A stretch of DNA of 55,004 nt from an uncultured Clostridia bacterium. Its GTDB lineage: Bacteria > Bacillota > Clostridia > TANB77 > CAG-508. Below the pieces are notes generated by a model. It saw nothing but the letters and a program-made list of their open reading frames with translations. It was not told the origin of the DNA and made no database searches. Where the stretch lies: positions 1-55,004 of the forward strand of contig CAKPGU010000012.1 in the NCBI GenBank assembly GCA_934155265.1. The letters run 5' to 3'. Shown in pieces: positions 10,207-19,410 of the stretch (position 1 is its first letter; each line of letters starts with the position of its first letter). A program made the translations under genes and the position numbers.

Positions 10207-10998
10207 TTAAAGCACATCTGCAAAATCTTTCTTAGTTTTCTTAAATACATGATTTCCCCATACAAATAAAATTGCTGTTATTACCCAAAAGACTATTGTA
10301 TAAAAACAATGACCTCTTGTTATGATATTTTCTCCTATAAATGCTTGTCTTATAGCTGATACCAAATATGTAAATGGTATACATCTTAATACTCTAGATA
10401 TTACGAAATGCCCTGATACCATTTGTAAATCCCAAACAATTGGTGTAAACCAGAAGAACAATTGCATTAATATATTAAGTAATTGTGAAAAGTCTGGTAA
10501 CACAGTTACTATAGCTGATGTAAATCTTGTAAAAGCTATAACAAAACAATATGCTGCAATTATTGAATATATCAATATAAAAGGATTGGGTACATATCCA
10601 AATACAGAACTTACAACTATAGCTATTATAAATAAGAATAATGATACAAATGATGATGCTACAGTAGAAATTAAAGGTATAACATCTACTGGAAAAACTA
10701 CTTTTTTTACTAAATAACTATATGCTCTAATTGAATTGCTTGCATTTATTATTGTATCATTTACAGTCATCCACATTGCCATTGCTGGTAAATACCATGA
10801 AACATATGGATAATTTCCAACACTTCCAACATGTAAAATATATTGGAATACAATTACATATGTAAGCATAAATATAAATGGTTGCAAAAATCCCCATATT
10901 GCCCCCAAACTTGTATTTGCAAATCTATTTTTAAAATCATTTTTCCCTATTCCCCATATTACTTTTCTATTTTGTATTGCTGTTTTAATAAACTCCAT
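10207..10998 (-). CDS. ABC-2 type polysaccharide exporter permease, Wzm/TagG type
   Basis: 263 residues with about six membrane helices. The N-terminal amphipathic segment NDFKNRFANTSLGAIWGFLQP is the hallmark of Wzm/TagG/RfbA-like permeases, and LMQLFFWFTPIVWD (about 183-196) is a second typical motif. It forms the channel of the lipid-linked polysaccharide exporter with the ATPase encoded 34 nt downstream in the operon. Start ATG follows AACAAGGAGAAGAAAA. Length is normal for the family. Confidence 0.9.
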   Translation of the reverse strand: MEFIKTAIQNRKVIWGIGKNDFKNRFANTSLGAIWGFLQPFIFMLTYVIVFQYILHVGSVGNYPYVSWYLPAMAMWMTVNDTIINASNSIRAYSYLVKKVVFPVDVIPLISTVASSFVSLFLFIIAIVVSSVFGYVPNPFILIYSIIAAYCFVIAFTRFTSAIVTVLPDFSQLLNILMQLFFWFTPIVWDLQMVSGHFVISRVLRCIPFTYLVSAIRQAFIGENIITRGHCFYTIVFWVITAILFVWGNHVFKKTKKDFADVL

Positions 10999-11029
10999 TT
11001 TTCTTCTCCTTGTTAATTTGTATAATATT

Positions 11030-12022
11030 TCATCTTTTTTTTAAGCATTTTAATATTGATAATCTTAATTTAAATAATCCTTTTCCTACTGCAGGCATAT
11101 TTAAAATTATAAAATTTTCTATGTAGTACATTATTTTTTCTGTTTTATATAATTTATGAAATATATCCCATTTTTTAAAATTAACTTTATTTTTGTTTTC
11201 TAATCTCTTATAATATTCTAATGCTTCTTTGTTTAACTTTTGTAATTTTTCTGGAAATTTTGAATTATATTTAACATATGATTCAAACACTCCTATTTTT
11301 ACATTTATAAATAATTTTCTTACTTCATTTATATCTGTCATTTCATGTGAAACTTTTTTAGTTCCAACTTCATTGTTTCCATGTTGTCTATATAAAATAT
11401 ATTGCTCAGGCATATATGCCAATTTTCCATTAAGAGATACTATTAGTCCAATCCAATGATCATGAATCATGTATTTAGATATCACTGGTAATGGCAATAT
11501 ATCCTTTATAAATTCTTTTTTACTTAGTAAAGTACATCCCGTTACGCAATTATATAAATAATTTATTCTGTCAGTATTAATAAATTTATTAATTTTTCTT
11601 TCCAATAGCATATATTTAGCAAATGATTCGTGCATTGTTTCTAAATTTTTATCTACAACTCTTAAATCTCCAAATACTAAGTCTGCATCTTGTTTTTTTA
11701 ACGTCTCTATTGATTTTTCAACTTTAATTGGAAGCCATACATCATCCTGATCTGATAACATATAAAATTCATTTTCTACCTTATTTAAAAGGAACTCTAT
11801 GTTTTTTACTACTCCCCTATTTTCTTTATTTAAATATATTTCTATTCTACTGTCTTTTTTTCTATATTCTTCTAAAATTTTAGGTGTAGAGTCTTTTGAT
11901 GCGTCATCCGAAATTATCAGTCTTATATTTTTATATGTTTGGTTTAAAATACTTTCAATTTGTTCCTTTAAATATTTTTCTCCATTGTATGTTGCCATTA
12001 ATATATCTATTTTTTCTTCCAT
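11030..12022 (-). CDS. GT2 glycosyltransferase, rhamnosyltransferase (RgpB)-like
   Basis: 330 residues. The GT2 fold begins IDILMATYNGEKYLKEQIES, has SDDAS and the metal motif LSDQDDVW near 94, then a MIHDHWIGL segment near 191 and LYRQHGNN near 215, the pattern of RgpB-like rhamnosyltransferases. It acts in the cytoplasm on the growing polysaccharide. The ATG overlaps the preceding stop codon (TAATG) after AGAAAGGAAAAA. Rhamnose as donor is a family-based guess; no rhamnose-synthesis genes are visible in this window. Confidence 0.8.
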   Translation of the reverse strand: MEEKIDILMATYNGEKYLKEQIESILNQTYKNIRLIISDDASKDSTPKILEEYRKKDSRIEIYLNKENRGVVKNIEFLLNKVENEFYMLSDQDDVWLPIKVEKSIETLKKQDADLVFGDLRVVDKNLETMHESFAKYMLLERKINKFINTDRINYLYNCVTGCTLLSKKEFIKDILPLPVISKYMIHDHWIGLIVSLNGKLAYMPEQYILYRQHGNNEVGTKKVSHEMTDINEVRKLFINVKIGVFESYVKYNSKFPEKLQKLNKEALEYYKRLENKNKVNFKKWDIFHKLYKTEKIMYYIENFIILNMPAVGKGLFKLRLSILKCLKKR

Positions 12023-13053
12023 TATTTTTCCTTTCTATTTTTAAAAACAACTCTTTTTTGTGCAATAAAACTGAAAGAATATAAGATTATTTCTGTAATT
12101 ATTTTTGATATTACTAAATTTATTCCTATCACTGTATTCAATAAATTTAATATTAAATAATTAAATATCATTATTACAATTACTAGGCTAAAATATTTTC
12201 CTGCCATTCTTATAGCATTTTTATTTTCTTTTTTGTTAAATACATAGTTCTTATTCAATATAAAATTAAATATAGAACTTATGCTTCTTGAACTAATAAC
12301 TGATATCAATAAATTTTCGAAAATATGTTGAAAAATTATTAATAAAACAAAATCTATTACAGCAGATAATATTGAAGATATTAAAAACTTACAAACAGGC
12401 TTATAAATTAATATTGAGTCTCTAATTACTCTAAAATGAGAACTCTCATTTTTATTTTCATATATTGTTTCTATATCCATCTGTGTATACACTATATTTT
12501 CTTCTTTCATATTTAATAAAATATTAAACTCGTATTCATACCTGTTCCCATCAATTTTAAGTAACCATTCAAATATTTTACTTGAGTACCCTCTTAACCC
12601 TGTTTGTGTGTCACTTATTTTTTCGCCAGTCATAGCACAAAATAATATTTTTGACATATTATTTCCAAATTTACTTCTAAATGGAATTTTTTCTTTTTTA
12701 AAATTTCTAACTCCCAGAATAATATCTTCTTTACCTTTTTCTAACTCTTCGCATATCCTTAAAATATCTTTTGCTGTATGCTGTCCATCAGAGTCTGCAC
12801 ATACACATCCTTGTTCTTCATTGTTTTCTATCAAATATTTAATTCCTGTTTTTATTGCTGCACCTTTTCCTTTATTTGTCTCATGTTCTAAAACTGTAAT
12901 ACCTTTATTTTTCAGTTTTTCGAAAATCATGCTATATTTTTTTCCGCTTCCATCATTGACCACTATAATTGGAATTTTTGTCAATTCTTTTAGCTGTTCT
13001 ACTAAATCAATTAATTTTTCATTAGGTTCATAAGATGGTATTAATATTTTCAT
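12022..13053 (-). CDS. Fusion of DPM1-like GT2 and GtrA-like flippase domain
   Basis: 343 residues. Residues 1-215 are a GT2 domain (ILIPSYEPNEKL, VVNDGSG, CADSDGQHT as the DXD site, DTQTGLRGY as the DPM1/GtrB-type motif). Residues about 220-340 hold four helices with RSISSIFNFILNKNYVF and a late QKRVVFKN, the pattern of GtrA proteins, which flip polyprenyl-phosphate sugars. Synthase and flippase are thus on one chain. Start follows TTAAAGGAGATTTAT. It overlaps the next gene by 1 nt. It most likely makes and flips a lipid-linked sugar for the membrane transferases further down the operon. Confidence 0.85.
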   Translation of the reverse strand: MKILIPSYEPNEKLIDLVEQLKELTKIPIIVVNDGSGKKYSMIFEKLKNKGITVLEHETNKGKGAAIKTGIKYLIENNEEQGCVCADSDGQHTAKDILRICEELEKGKEDIILGVRNFKKEKIPFRSKFGNNMSKILFCAMTGEKISDTQTGLRGYSSKIFEWLLKIDGNRYEYEFNILLNMKEENIVYTQMDIETIYENKNESSHFRVIRDSILIYKPVCKFLISSILSAVIDFVLLIIFQHIFENLLISVISSRSISSIFNFILNKNYVFNKKENKNAIRMAGKYFSLVIVIMIFNYLILNLLNTVIGINLVISKIITEIILYSFSFIAQKRVVFKNRKEK

Positions 13054-13064
13054 ATAAATCTCCT

Positions 13065-13988
13065 TTAATAAATGTAAAGAATATCACTTATTTCTCTTTC
13101 TCCATCACCTGGTTGACTTGATATATTTACTTTTTTATTCATAAAGTACATATTAGCAGAGTTTCCTCCATCTAAATTATATGCAAGTTGACATCCAAGC
13201 CCTTCGAATATTTGTGCAAATTCATTTAATGTTACGCCTTTACTATATCCTTCTCTTCTTCCGTCTACAACTATAAAGCAATAATGATTTTTATCATAAT
13301 ACCCTATTCCTGTTCTTGGATTTTCTATTGCAATATTGCCTCTAATAATATTATCATCATCTACTGCATATGTTTGATAATTGGCATCTGCTTTTCCATC
13401 TCTAACTAACACAGGTCCAAAAGATAATGTTTCTTTTACTCCGTCTGCAATAAGGTTTTCTGCTGTTGTACTTTTTTCATCATATATTTTCATTGTTCCA
13501 TCTTTATAGATTGCTAGTCCTTCTCTTGCTGGAACATCTCTATAAATTTGAGAATTTCCTATTATAATACCATTTTTTCTAAATGCATAATAGTCTCCAT
13601 TTATTGCTAATATTGCATTATTTCTTGATGTAATATCATGCATCTTTTCAACTATGTTTATCCCAACTTGGTCTTTGGCAAATGCCCTTTTTATTCTGTC
13701 TGGATTTTCTATTTTTATATCTGCTATGTAATATGTAACTTTATCTTTTCCTTCTCCTTGTTCTTTTTTATCTATTTTTATTTCAATTTCATTACTTTTA
13801 TAAGCATTTTCTGTTACTTCATATTTTTCTTCAGTTTTTTCTGTTTTTGCATTTGCAATTTTAGCATCAACTCTTGGTATCAAATATCTATTTAATAAAT
13901 ATATTCCAAATATTAATACTCCTATACTTATTATAGAAAAAATAATTTTAATTAATTTATTTTTTTGATTCTTTATTATTTTCATCAT
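13065..13988 (-). CDS. Membrane-anchored phosphodiester glycosidase (NAGPA domain) protein
   Basis: About 307 residues. One N-terminal helix (about 10-32) anchors the protein, followed by a short spacer and a NAGPA-type phosphodiester glycosidase domain (about 100-307). Visible family motifs are AINGDYYAF, NPRTGIGYYD, VVDGRREGYSKG and a late YNLDGGNSANMY. Enzymes of this family cleave sugar-1-phosphodiester bonds and are frequent in exopolysaccharide loci; here it acts outside the cell. An in-frame GTG at 13997 is possible, but GGTGG followed by ATAAA favours ATG at 13988 (or 13985). It trims or remodels the polymer (inference). Confidence 0.75.
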   Translation of the reverse strand: MMKIIKNQKNKLIKIIFSIISIGVLIFGIYLLNRYLIPRVDAKIANAKTEKTEEKYEVTENAYKSNEIEIKIDKKEQGEGKDKVTYYIADIKIENPDRIKRAFAKDQVGINIVEKMHDITSRNNAILAINGDYYAFRKNGIIIGNSQIYRDVPAREGLAIYKDGTMKIYDEKSTTAENLIADGVKETLSFGPVLVRDGKADANYQTYAVDDDNIIRGNIAIENPRTGIGYYDKNHYCFIVVDGRREGYSKGVTLNEFAQIFEGLGCQLAYNLDGGNSANMYFMNKKVNISSQPGDGEREISDILYIY

Positions 13989-14050
13989 TTTATCCACCGT
14001 CTTATATTATTTTCCCTTTTATTACATTTTCTCTTGTTATTCTACTATAA

Positions 14051-14088
14051 GAGCTATTTAAAGTCAATAATTAGACTCTAAATAGCTC
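14051..14088. repeat. Long inverted repeat between operon genes
   Basis: Arms at 14051-14065 and 14074-14088 pair over 15 bp with one mismatch around an 8-nt loop. On the plus strand it is followed by TTTTTTC, so as a terminator it reads better in the plus direction; on the minus strand it lies between the stop of the GT2 gene at 14133 and the glycosidase start. It may end the upstream transcript or divide the operon. Confidence 0.6.
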
Positions 14089-14132
14089 ATTTTTTCTTAC
14101 ACTATGTTTCAATTAGTATTTTATAAAATATA

Positions 14133-15110
14133 CTATTTTCTAAACTTCAAATACCCCAAAAACGGAAAATGAAAAAGCACACACTCCCTAACCATCTTTT
14201 TAGCTTGGTTCTTTCCAGCTAAGACCTTAAAAAATCCATTCAAATTCCAATTAAACTTAGAAGCCTTTAAAATGCCATCATAGTATCTTTCTGCTTCCTC
14301 AATAAACTGCTTGTCCTGTTTTATAGAAACATACTCTTTGCACATTTTAATGCCACCAAGATAAGCCCTATCAATTGCGTCTTTTCTGTATTCTAAAAAA
14401 GATTTATAACTATTACCATGTTCTTGTTTCCATCTATTTAAATTTTGATTTAAACTTCTGCCACCAAAAACATTTGAACCATGTAGTCTATAATCAAAAA
14501 GAGGTTCTTCTATATAACACATACCTTTTCCTTCATTTGCAATAAAAGCTGCAAGCCAATCATGTGCAATAACATCTTTTTTAAAAGGAATCATTTTTTC
14601 TTTAACCTCTTTTGTAATAATCTGTGAACAACCTATTCCAACACATCTTGAAATAGCTAATTTACTTTCTCCTTTTACTAATGGTACATTTTTATATTTA
14701 AAATAATCATCTTGAAGAACAATTCCATTTTCATCAACTTGTCTACAATTGCAATAAACCATATCTACGTTTTCTTCTTTTATTTTTTTTAGGCTTTTTA
14801 CTACTTTTTCCTTACCCCAAATGTCATCATGATCTGAAAACATTATATAATTTGCAGTCGATTGTTGTAGCAAAAATTCAAAGTTTTTGTTATAACCTAA
14901 ATTTTTAGGCTGAATATATAATTTTATTCTTTTATCGTTTTGTTCATATTCTTTTAATATTTCTGCTACTTTTTCATCACTAGAATTATCATCACTTATA
15001 TATATTTTTATATTTTTATGTGTTTGCCTTAATATGCTATCTATTTGCTTTTTTAAATATTTTTCATTTGTATTATATGTTGCGACTAATATATCAACTA
15101 ATTCTTCCAT
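14133..15110 (-). CDS. GT2 glycosyltransferase, rhamnosyltransferase-like
   Basis: 325 residues, related in plan to the GT2 at 11030-12022: VDILVATYNTNEKYLKKQID at the start, YISDDNSSD, the metal motif FSDHDDIWG near 93, VIAHDWLAAF near 180 and a RLHGSN motif near 209. Cytoplasmic transfer of a sugar onto the polysaccharide is the family role; donor unknown. Start follows GAAAGGAATATTAT. It stands at the transcriptional head of the polysaccharide genes, separated from the next gene by a long hairpin. Confidence 0.8.
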   Translation of the reverse strand: MEELVDILVATYNTNEKYLKKQIDSILRQTHKNIKIYISDDNSSDEKVAEILKEYEQNDKRIKLYIQPKNLGYNKNFEFLLQQSTANYIMFSDHDDIWGKEKVVKSLKKIKEENVDMVYCNCRQVDENGIVLQDDYFKYKNVPLVKGESKLAISRCVGIGCSQIITKEVKEKMIPFKKDVIAHDWLAAFIANEGKGMCYIEEPLFDYRLHGSNVFGGRSLNQNLNRWKQEHGNSYKSFLEYRKDAIDRAYLGGIKMCKEYVSIKQDKQFIEEAERYYDGILKASKFNWNLNGFFKVLAGKNQAKKMVRECVLFHFPFLGYLKFRK

Positions 15111-15134
15111 ATAATATTCCTTTCAATCGTGCAA

Positions 15135-15164
15135 GAACAAATGACGACTATTGTCGCCCTGTTC
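15135..15164. repeat. Two-tier hairpin just after the recO stop
   Basis: Outer arms GAACA/TGTTC (15135-15139 and 15160-15164) enclose an inner stem GACGAC/GTCGCC with a TATT loop. It begins directly after the recO stop codon. There is no good T-run, so it is either a weak terminator, an RNA-stability element or a small dispersed repeat. Confidence 0.4.
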
Positions 15165-15875
15165 CTAATACTGTTTTTCTAATTTTTCATTAAAATACAA
15201 TTTTGCTATCAATTTTAATTCATTTAATGATTCATCTTTTAAATTAAATGAATACAATTTTTTAGGTGGTGCCATTGTTATATATTTAATAGCTGTTGCT
15301 GTACTCTCATTCATTTGCAAGCAACTTTTATCTTGTCTACCACAAGCCTCACATTTAAATCCATTATCTCTTAGGCTAAAATATTTTAAGTTTTCTTTTT
15401 CTTTACAATTTACGCATTCTGCAATTCTTGGTGCAAATCCTAAAAAACACAATAATTTAATTTTAAATATACTTATTATTAATTCAGGATTTTTATCTGT
15501 TTCTGATAATGTATATAATGTATTTAAAAATAATTGTAAAATTTTATAACAGTTTTCATTCTCATCTGTTACATCTCTTACTATTTTCGTCATTTCTACT
15601 GCATAGTTTAACTTGTCCAAATCTGTTCGTAGTTTATAAAATACTTCTATTGTTTCACAAGAATTTATATTATATGTATTAGCTCCTTTATACATTAGAT
15701 ATTCACCAAAACACAAAAACTGTGTACCTGCAAGTAAGGCGCTTTTTTGTCTTCTAGCGCCTTTTGCAACACATGATATTTTACCTAATCCAGGAGTCAA
15801 CATTGTTAACATCTTATCATAATCACCTAAATTATTTTCAGATATTATTATACCACTCATTTTTATTGTTCCCAT
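15165..15875 (-). CDS. recO: DNA repair protein RecO
   Basis: 236 residues. An OB-fold (about 1-80) opens TIKMSGIIISENNLGDYDKML with the typical KGARR basic motif near 41; a helical domain follows and a four-cysteine zinc site CVNC...CEAC lies at about 165-185. RecO loads RecA and anneals strands with RecF/RecR. The frame is open upstream to 15920, but TGGAGG six bases before ATG at 15875 sets the start. The start overlaps the end of the yqzL-like gene by 38 nt, and era follows the usual recO-yqzL-era grouping. Confidence 0.93.
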   Translation of the reverse strand: MGTIKMSGIIISENNLGDYDKMLTMLTPGLGKISCVAKGARRQKSALLAGTQFLCFGEYLMYKGANTYNINSCETIEVFYKLRTDLDKLNYAVEMTKIVRDVTDENENCYKILQLFLNTLYTLSETDKNPELIISIFKIKLLCFLGFAPRIAECVNCKEKENLKYFSLRDNGFKCEACGRQDKSCLQMNESTATAIKYITMAPPKKLYSFNLKDESLNELKLIAKLYFNEKLEKQY

Positions 15876-16059
15876 TTTGTTCCTCCATTTGATGTTGAAT
15901 CTGCTGTATTGTCTCTCCAACTATTTGCGTTTCACTTTGATGTATTTGTTCTACTCCGCTTCCTATTTGACTTTCTATATTTTGTATTTCTTTTAATTCT
16001 AAAAATGTATTTATATCTCCTGTATTTTTAAATGTATTCCATGCCATTTTTTTAATCAT
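15838..16059 (-). CDS. yqzL: YqzL-family small protein
   Basis: 73 residues starting MIKKMAWNTFKNTGDINTF, close to the YqzL pattern (short start, then aromatic-W-x-x-F-x-x-TGxIxTF/YL) known from the gap between era and recO in Bacillus. The rest is acidic and glutamine-rich with no clear domain. AGAGGAAGTGAGCTT precedes the ATG. Its last 38 nt overlap the recO start, which suggests translational coupling. Function is unknown in the family. It is longer than the typical form of about 47 residues, with a Q/E-rich tail. Confidence 0.75.
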   Translation of the reverse strand: MIKKMAWNTFKNTGDINTFLELKEIQNIESQIGSGVEQIHQSETQIVGETIQQIQHQMEEQNGNNKNEWYNNI

Positions 16060-16121
16060 AAGCTCACTTCCTCTAATTCTATCTTTTGCAATTCTAGCAT
16101 AAATTATTCAAACGTTCCATA

Positions 16122-17024
16122 TTATTGCAATTTGAATTTCTTAACTATTGCTGAATCATCCTGCCAGTCTTCTTTAACTTTAACCCAAGTTTTTAAATTT
16201 ACCTTTGTTCCAAAATTTGCTTCCATATCTATTCTTGCTGCTTGACCTATACGTTTTAACATACTTCCGCCCTTTCCGATTATAATTCCTTTGTGCGAAT
16301 TTCTTAAGCAATATATTGTTGCTTCTATGTCATACATTGGTTCTCCTTTTTGATTCTTTCTAAACTTCATTTTTTCAACTTCAACATATATCCCATGTGG
16401 AACTTCATCTTGTAAAAAAGTAAGAGCTTTTTCTCTAATTGTCTCTTCAGCAAGTTGTCTTAAAGTTTGATCTGTATATTCTTCTATATCATAATATGCA
16501 GGACCAGGTTTTAGGTTCTTTTCTATTTCATCTAAAATAATATCTCTATATTTTTCTTTTAAAGAAGATATAGGAATAACTGCCTCAAAATTATATTCTT
16601 TTTGATATATATCAATTAAATGAAGTAATTTGTCTCTCTTAACTAAGTCAATTTTATTTACTATTAATATAGCTTTTTTATTAGATTCTTTTATTTTTTC
16701 AAGAATTCTCATATCGCCTCTACCAATATCTTCACTTGTAGCTTCTATTACAAATAAAATCAAATCAATTTCACTTATAACTCCAAATGAAGTCTCCACC
16801 ATTGTTTCATTTAATTTAGTTTTAGGTTTATGTATTCCTGGTGTATCTATAAAAATAATTTGTGAATTTTCTCTATTTACAATTCCTTTTATTGCTGTTC
16901 TTGTTGTTTGTACTTTATTTGCTGTTGCTGCAACCTTTTCTCCAACTAACATATTTAATAGTGTTGATTTTCCTACATTTGTTCTTCCTAACATTGCAAC
17001 AAATCCTGATTTAAATTCTGCCAT
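16122..17024 (-). CDS. era: Ribosome-assembly GTPase Era
   Basis: 300 residues. The G domain has G1 GRTNVGKST, G2 region with TTRTAIKG, G3 DTPG, G4 NKID and a SSLKEK switch end; the C-terminal KH domain (about 205-290) contains IIIGKGGSMLKRIG, the GxxG RNA-binding loop. Era binds the 3' end of 16S rRNA in 30S assembly. The open frame runs on to 17072, but that extension lies in the terminator-like hairpin of the preceding gene; AAGGAACGCAAA before ATG at 17024 fixes the start. Confidence 0.96.
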   Translation of the reverse strand: MAEFKSGFVAMLGRTNVGKSTLLNMLVGEKVAATANKVQTTRTAIKGIVNRENSQIIFIDTPGIHKPKTKLNETMVETSFGVISEIDLILFVIEATSEDIGRGDMRILEKIKESNKKAILIVNKIDLVKRDKLLHLIDIYQKEYNFEAVIPISSLKEKYRDIILDEIEKNLKPGPAYYDIEEYTDQTLRQLAEETIREKALTFLQDEVPHGIYVEVEKMKFRKNQKGEPMYDIEATIYCLRNSHKGIIIGKGGSMLKRIGQAARIDMEANFGTKVNLKTWVKVKEDWQDDSAIVKKFKLQ

Positions 17025-17051
17025 TTTGCGTTCCTTTCTTGTGAAATTTTG

Positions 17052-17084
17052 GACCGGGTACATTTTTTTCATTTTTTACCCGTC
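17052..17084 (-). terminator. Hairpin overlapping the stop codon of the 763-codon gene
   Basis: GACGGGTA and TACCCGGTC pair around an A-rich loop, with one bulged base. The stop codon TAA of the upstream gene lies inside the structure. It resembles in design the GGGGACGGTTC and GTGGACAGGTAC hairpins elsewhere in the window. Confidence 0.4.
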
Positions 17085-19367
17085 TACTTCTTTAATGTCA
17101 TATTCTAATACATTTATTGTTTTTATGATTAATTTTGAAGATATATCATTCTCATCTTCCAACCTTCCAACTCTTATAACTTTTTTACTATCTAAACTTA
17201 TATCTGTATCTAATATTTTTGCCAATATTCTTGTGTCTTTATCCATTCCTACTGGTAAAGTTTTATTTTGATTATCATAATAAACACAATTTGAAAAAGC
17301 TACTGCTTTTATATTCTTGTCAAAATCCATTTTATACAAATTTACCTTTCCACTTTCTGTCCCCATTAGTGCATTTTCAATTTCTTTTTCTGGATTTAGA
17401 TTAAAAATGTTAAATTCGTTTGTATCAATATTTTGATCTTCTTCTATCCATTTATAGCCTGCAACATTTTGAGGTAATTTGTTTTTTTCTATTGCTTCTT
17501 CTATTATATTTATTACATTTTCTAATGCCGCTTTATACTCTACTGTTTTTAGTGCTTTGGAAATTCTTAATATTGAATATTTATTTTTTGGATGTTCTCG
17601 ATGAGATTTATTAGCTAGCTTTGTTATTTTTCTTGTATCTTCAGCCAATCCCCCAAATATATCTATAACATCTTCTTCGGTAATATCTTTTTCATTTTGT
17701 AATTCTTTTTTGATTTTTTTCATGTATTGTTCAAGCTCTTTTGAAGTTGTATTATCTGTTTTTAATTTATTTATTACTTCTAGTTGATTAGTTGTTGTTA
17801 GATAAATACAGTCTAATTCTTCTTTTGTAAGCTCTTTTCTTTGAGCCTTGTCCATTGTTTCTCCAAATTCTTCAAAGTCTTCTTCATAATCAAATACTTT
17901 TGAACGTGGCTTTACATTTATTGTTTCTTCTTCTCCTTCTTCTAATGCTTGTACTTCATCTTTATTGCTGTATTTCCAAAATTCGAATATACTCTTTTTG
18001 TGACTGTCTATCTCATTGATATATGCTGTTGCATTTTCTATTTTTTTCACTAAATTAAGATTTTTTAATTTTAGTGCATTTATATCCATTTTTGTATTTT
18101 TTAAATCTGTTTCCTTTTCATCAGCATCTTTTCCTTTTTGAATTAATTCATCAAGTGTATATTGTGATTTTAATTTTTCGTCAATTTTTTCTTCAGTTTC
18201 CGCAATATTTTCATTTTCTTCTTCAATAATTTTTTCTTTTTGTTTTGATTTTTTTCCACTATATTTGAAAAAGTATTTAACTTTTCCAAAAAATGTTTTT
18301 TTGCATTCTAAAAATGTTGATATCTGTTTTTCTTTACTTATATATTCAGCTTCTAAATCTTGAGTTTGTCTTTTTAATCTTCTTGCTTTTCCTTGTAATC
18401 CATTATTTTCTTCAATTGCATTTTTTTCTATATCTAATAATCTCTTATATTCATCATTTAACCAATCACTCAAATTATCATATTCCATTAATTCATCTTC
18501 GTAATAAAATTCAAGACTTCCTTGCTTATCAATTCTTGTTTCAAATTGATAATAATTTGATAATTCAGATTGCATTATAAATAATGCTTTTACTAACTTA
18601 AAAAATTTTGTTGCTTCTATTTTGTTTGAAAGCTTAACTTTATATTCAGATTTGATAGTTCCATATACTTCAGTTTCTCCAACTATTTGTAAGCTAACTT
18701 TTCCGCTCTTATCATATACTTCATAAATTGATGGCCAATCTTTTGTAAATAACCATAAATAATTTTCTAAACTCTGTATTTCTGTTTTGTTTAACAATTC
18801 TCTACTATAATCTGCATTACTAATTGGTACAAATATTTTTCCAGCTTTTTTCTTTTCAACTTGCTTTTTTAATACATAAAAAAATGTTGAATAATCTTTG
18901 TCTTCTGTTGGTACTATCATAAAATATTGATCTGTTGCTTCAGAATAATATATTTGCCATAAATAATTTCCTGAATATCTTACTTTAAATGGAATCTTTT
19001 TATTTATTATCTGTTGTTCTTTCTCTATCTTCTCTATTTCTTCTATCTTTACTTCATCTATCATTCTTAAAAATGTTTCATATTTTTCTTGATTCTCTTC
19101 ATTTTCTTTGTCTAAATATGAAGCTAATGGACTTGACTTTGAATATTTTTCTTTTATATCATCTAGTCTATTGGTTGGTGATAATAATATTTGTAATTCT
19201 TTTGGTGAAACAAATCTATATTGTCTATATTTTTTTTCATCAAACCCAGTATTTGGTCTAAACTGTAAGTCTTCTACTAGTTTTAGTGTTTCTGGTACTT
19301 CTTCTAAATTTAGTCCTATGTATTCTAATTTTTCATTTATCTCTTGAGTTTTATCTATCTTTTCCAA
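17076..19367 (-). CDS. Large coiled-coil protein of unknown function
   Basis: About 763 residues; not recognised. The first 320 residues are globular, with beta-rich stretches (VRYSGNYLWQIYYSEATDQ) followed by WLFTKDWPSIYEVYDKSG; residues about 325-480 are predicted coiled coil with a basic KKTFFGKVKYFFKYSGKKSK stretch; residues about 500-760 are acidic and mostly helical. There is no signal peptide or membrane helix. ATG at 19406 has no ribosome-binding site and would sit at the expected transcription start of the promoter at 19411-19439; TTG at 19367 has AGAGGAG eight bases upstream and is preferred. A monocistronic lead into era. Confidence 0.6.
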   Translation of the reverse strand: MEKIDKTQEINEKLEYIGLNLEEVPETLKLVEDLQFRPNTGFDEKKYRQYRFVSPKELQILLSPTNRLDDIKEKYSKSSPLASYLDKENEENQEKYETFLRMIDEVKIEEIEKIEKEQQIINKKIPFKVRYSGNYLWQIYYSEATDQYFMIVPTEDKDYSTFFYVLKKQVEKKKAGKIFVPISNADYSRELLNKTEIQSLENYLWLFTKDWPSIYEVYDKSGKVSLQIVGETEVYGTIKSEYKVKLSNKIEATKFFKLVKALFIMQSELSNYYQFETRIDKQGSLEFYYEDELMEYDNLSDWLNDEYKRLLDIEKNAIEENNGLQGKARRLKRQTQDLEAEYISKEKQISTFLECKKTFFGKVKYFFKYSGKKSKQKEKIIEEENENIAETEEKIDEKLKSQYTLDELIQKGKDADEKETDLKNTKMDINALKLKNLNLVKKIENATAYINEIDSHKKSIFEFWKYSNKDEVQALEEGEEETINVKPRSKVFDYEEDFEEFGETMDKAQRKELTKEELDCIYLTTTNQLEVINKLKTDNTTSKELEQYMKKIKKELQNEKDITEEDVIDIFGGLAEDTRKITKLANKSHREHPKNKYSILRISKALKTVEYKAALENVINIIEEAIEKNKLPQNVAGYKWIEEDQNIDTNEFNIFNLNPEKEIENALMGTESGKVNLYKMDFDKNIKAVAFSNCVYYDNQNKTLPVGMDKDTRILAKILDTDISLDSKKVIRVGRLEDENDISSKLIIKTINVLEYDIKEVDG

Positions 19368-19410
19368 AGTAAGTTCTCCTCTCAATTCTTTATCCTTTTC
19401 ATTCATATAT

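Noticed and set aside
16630..17271. Plus-strand reading frame of 213 codons
   Set aside because: Antisense to era and the end of the neighbouring gene; no ribosome-binding site or protein-like composition.
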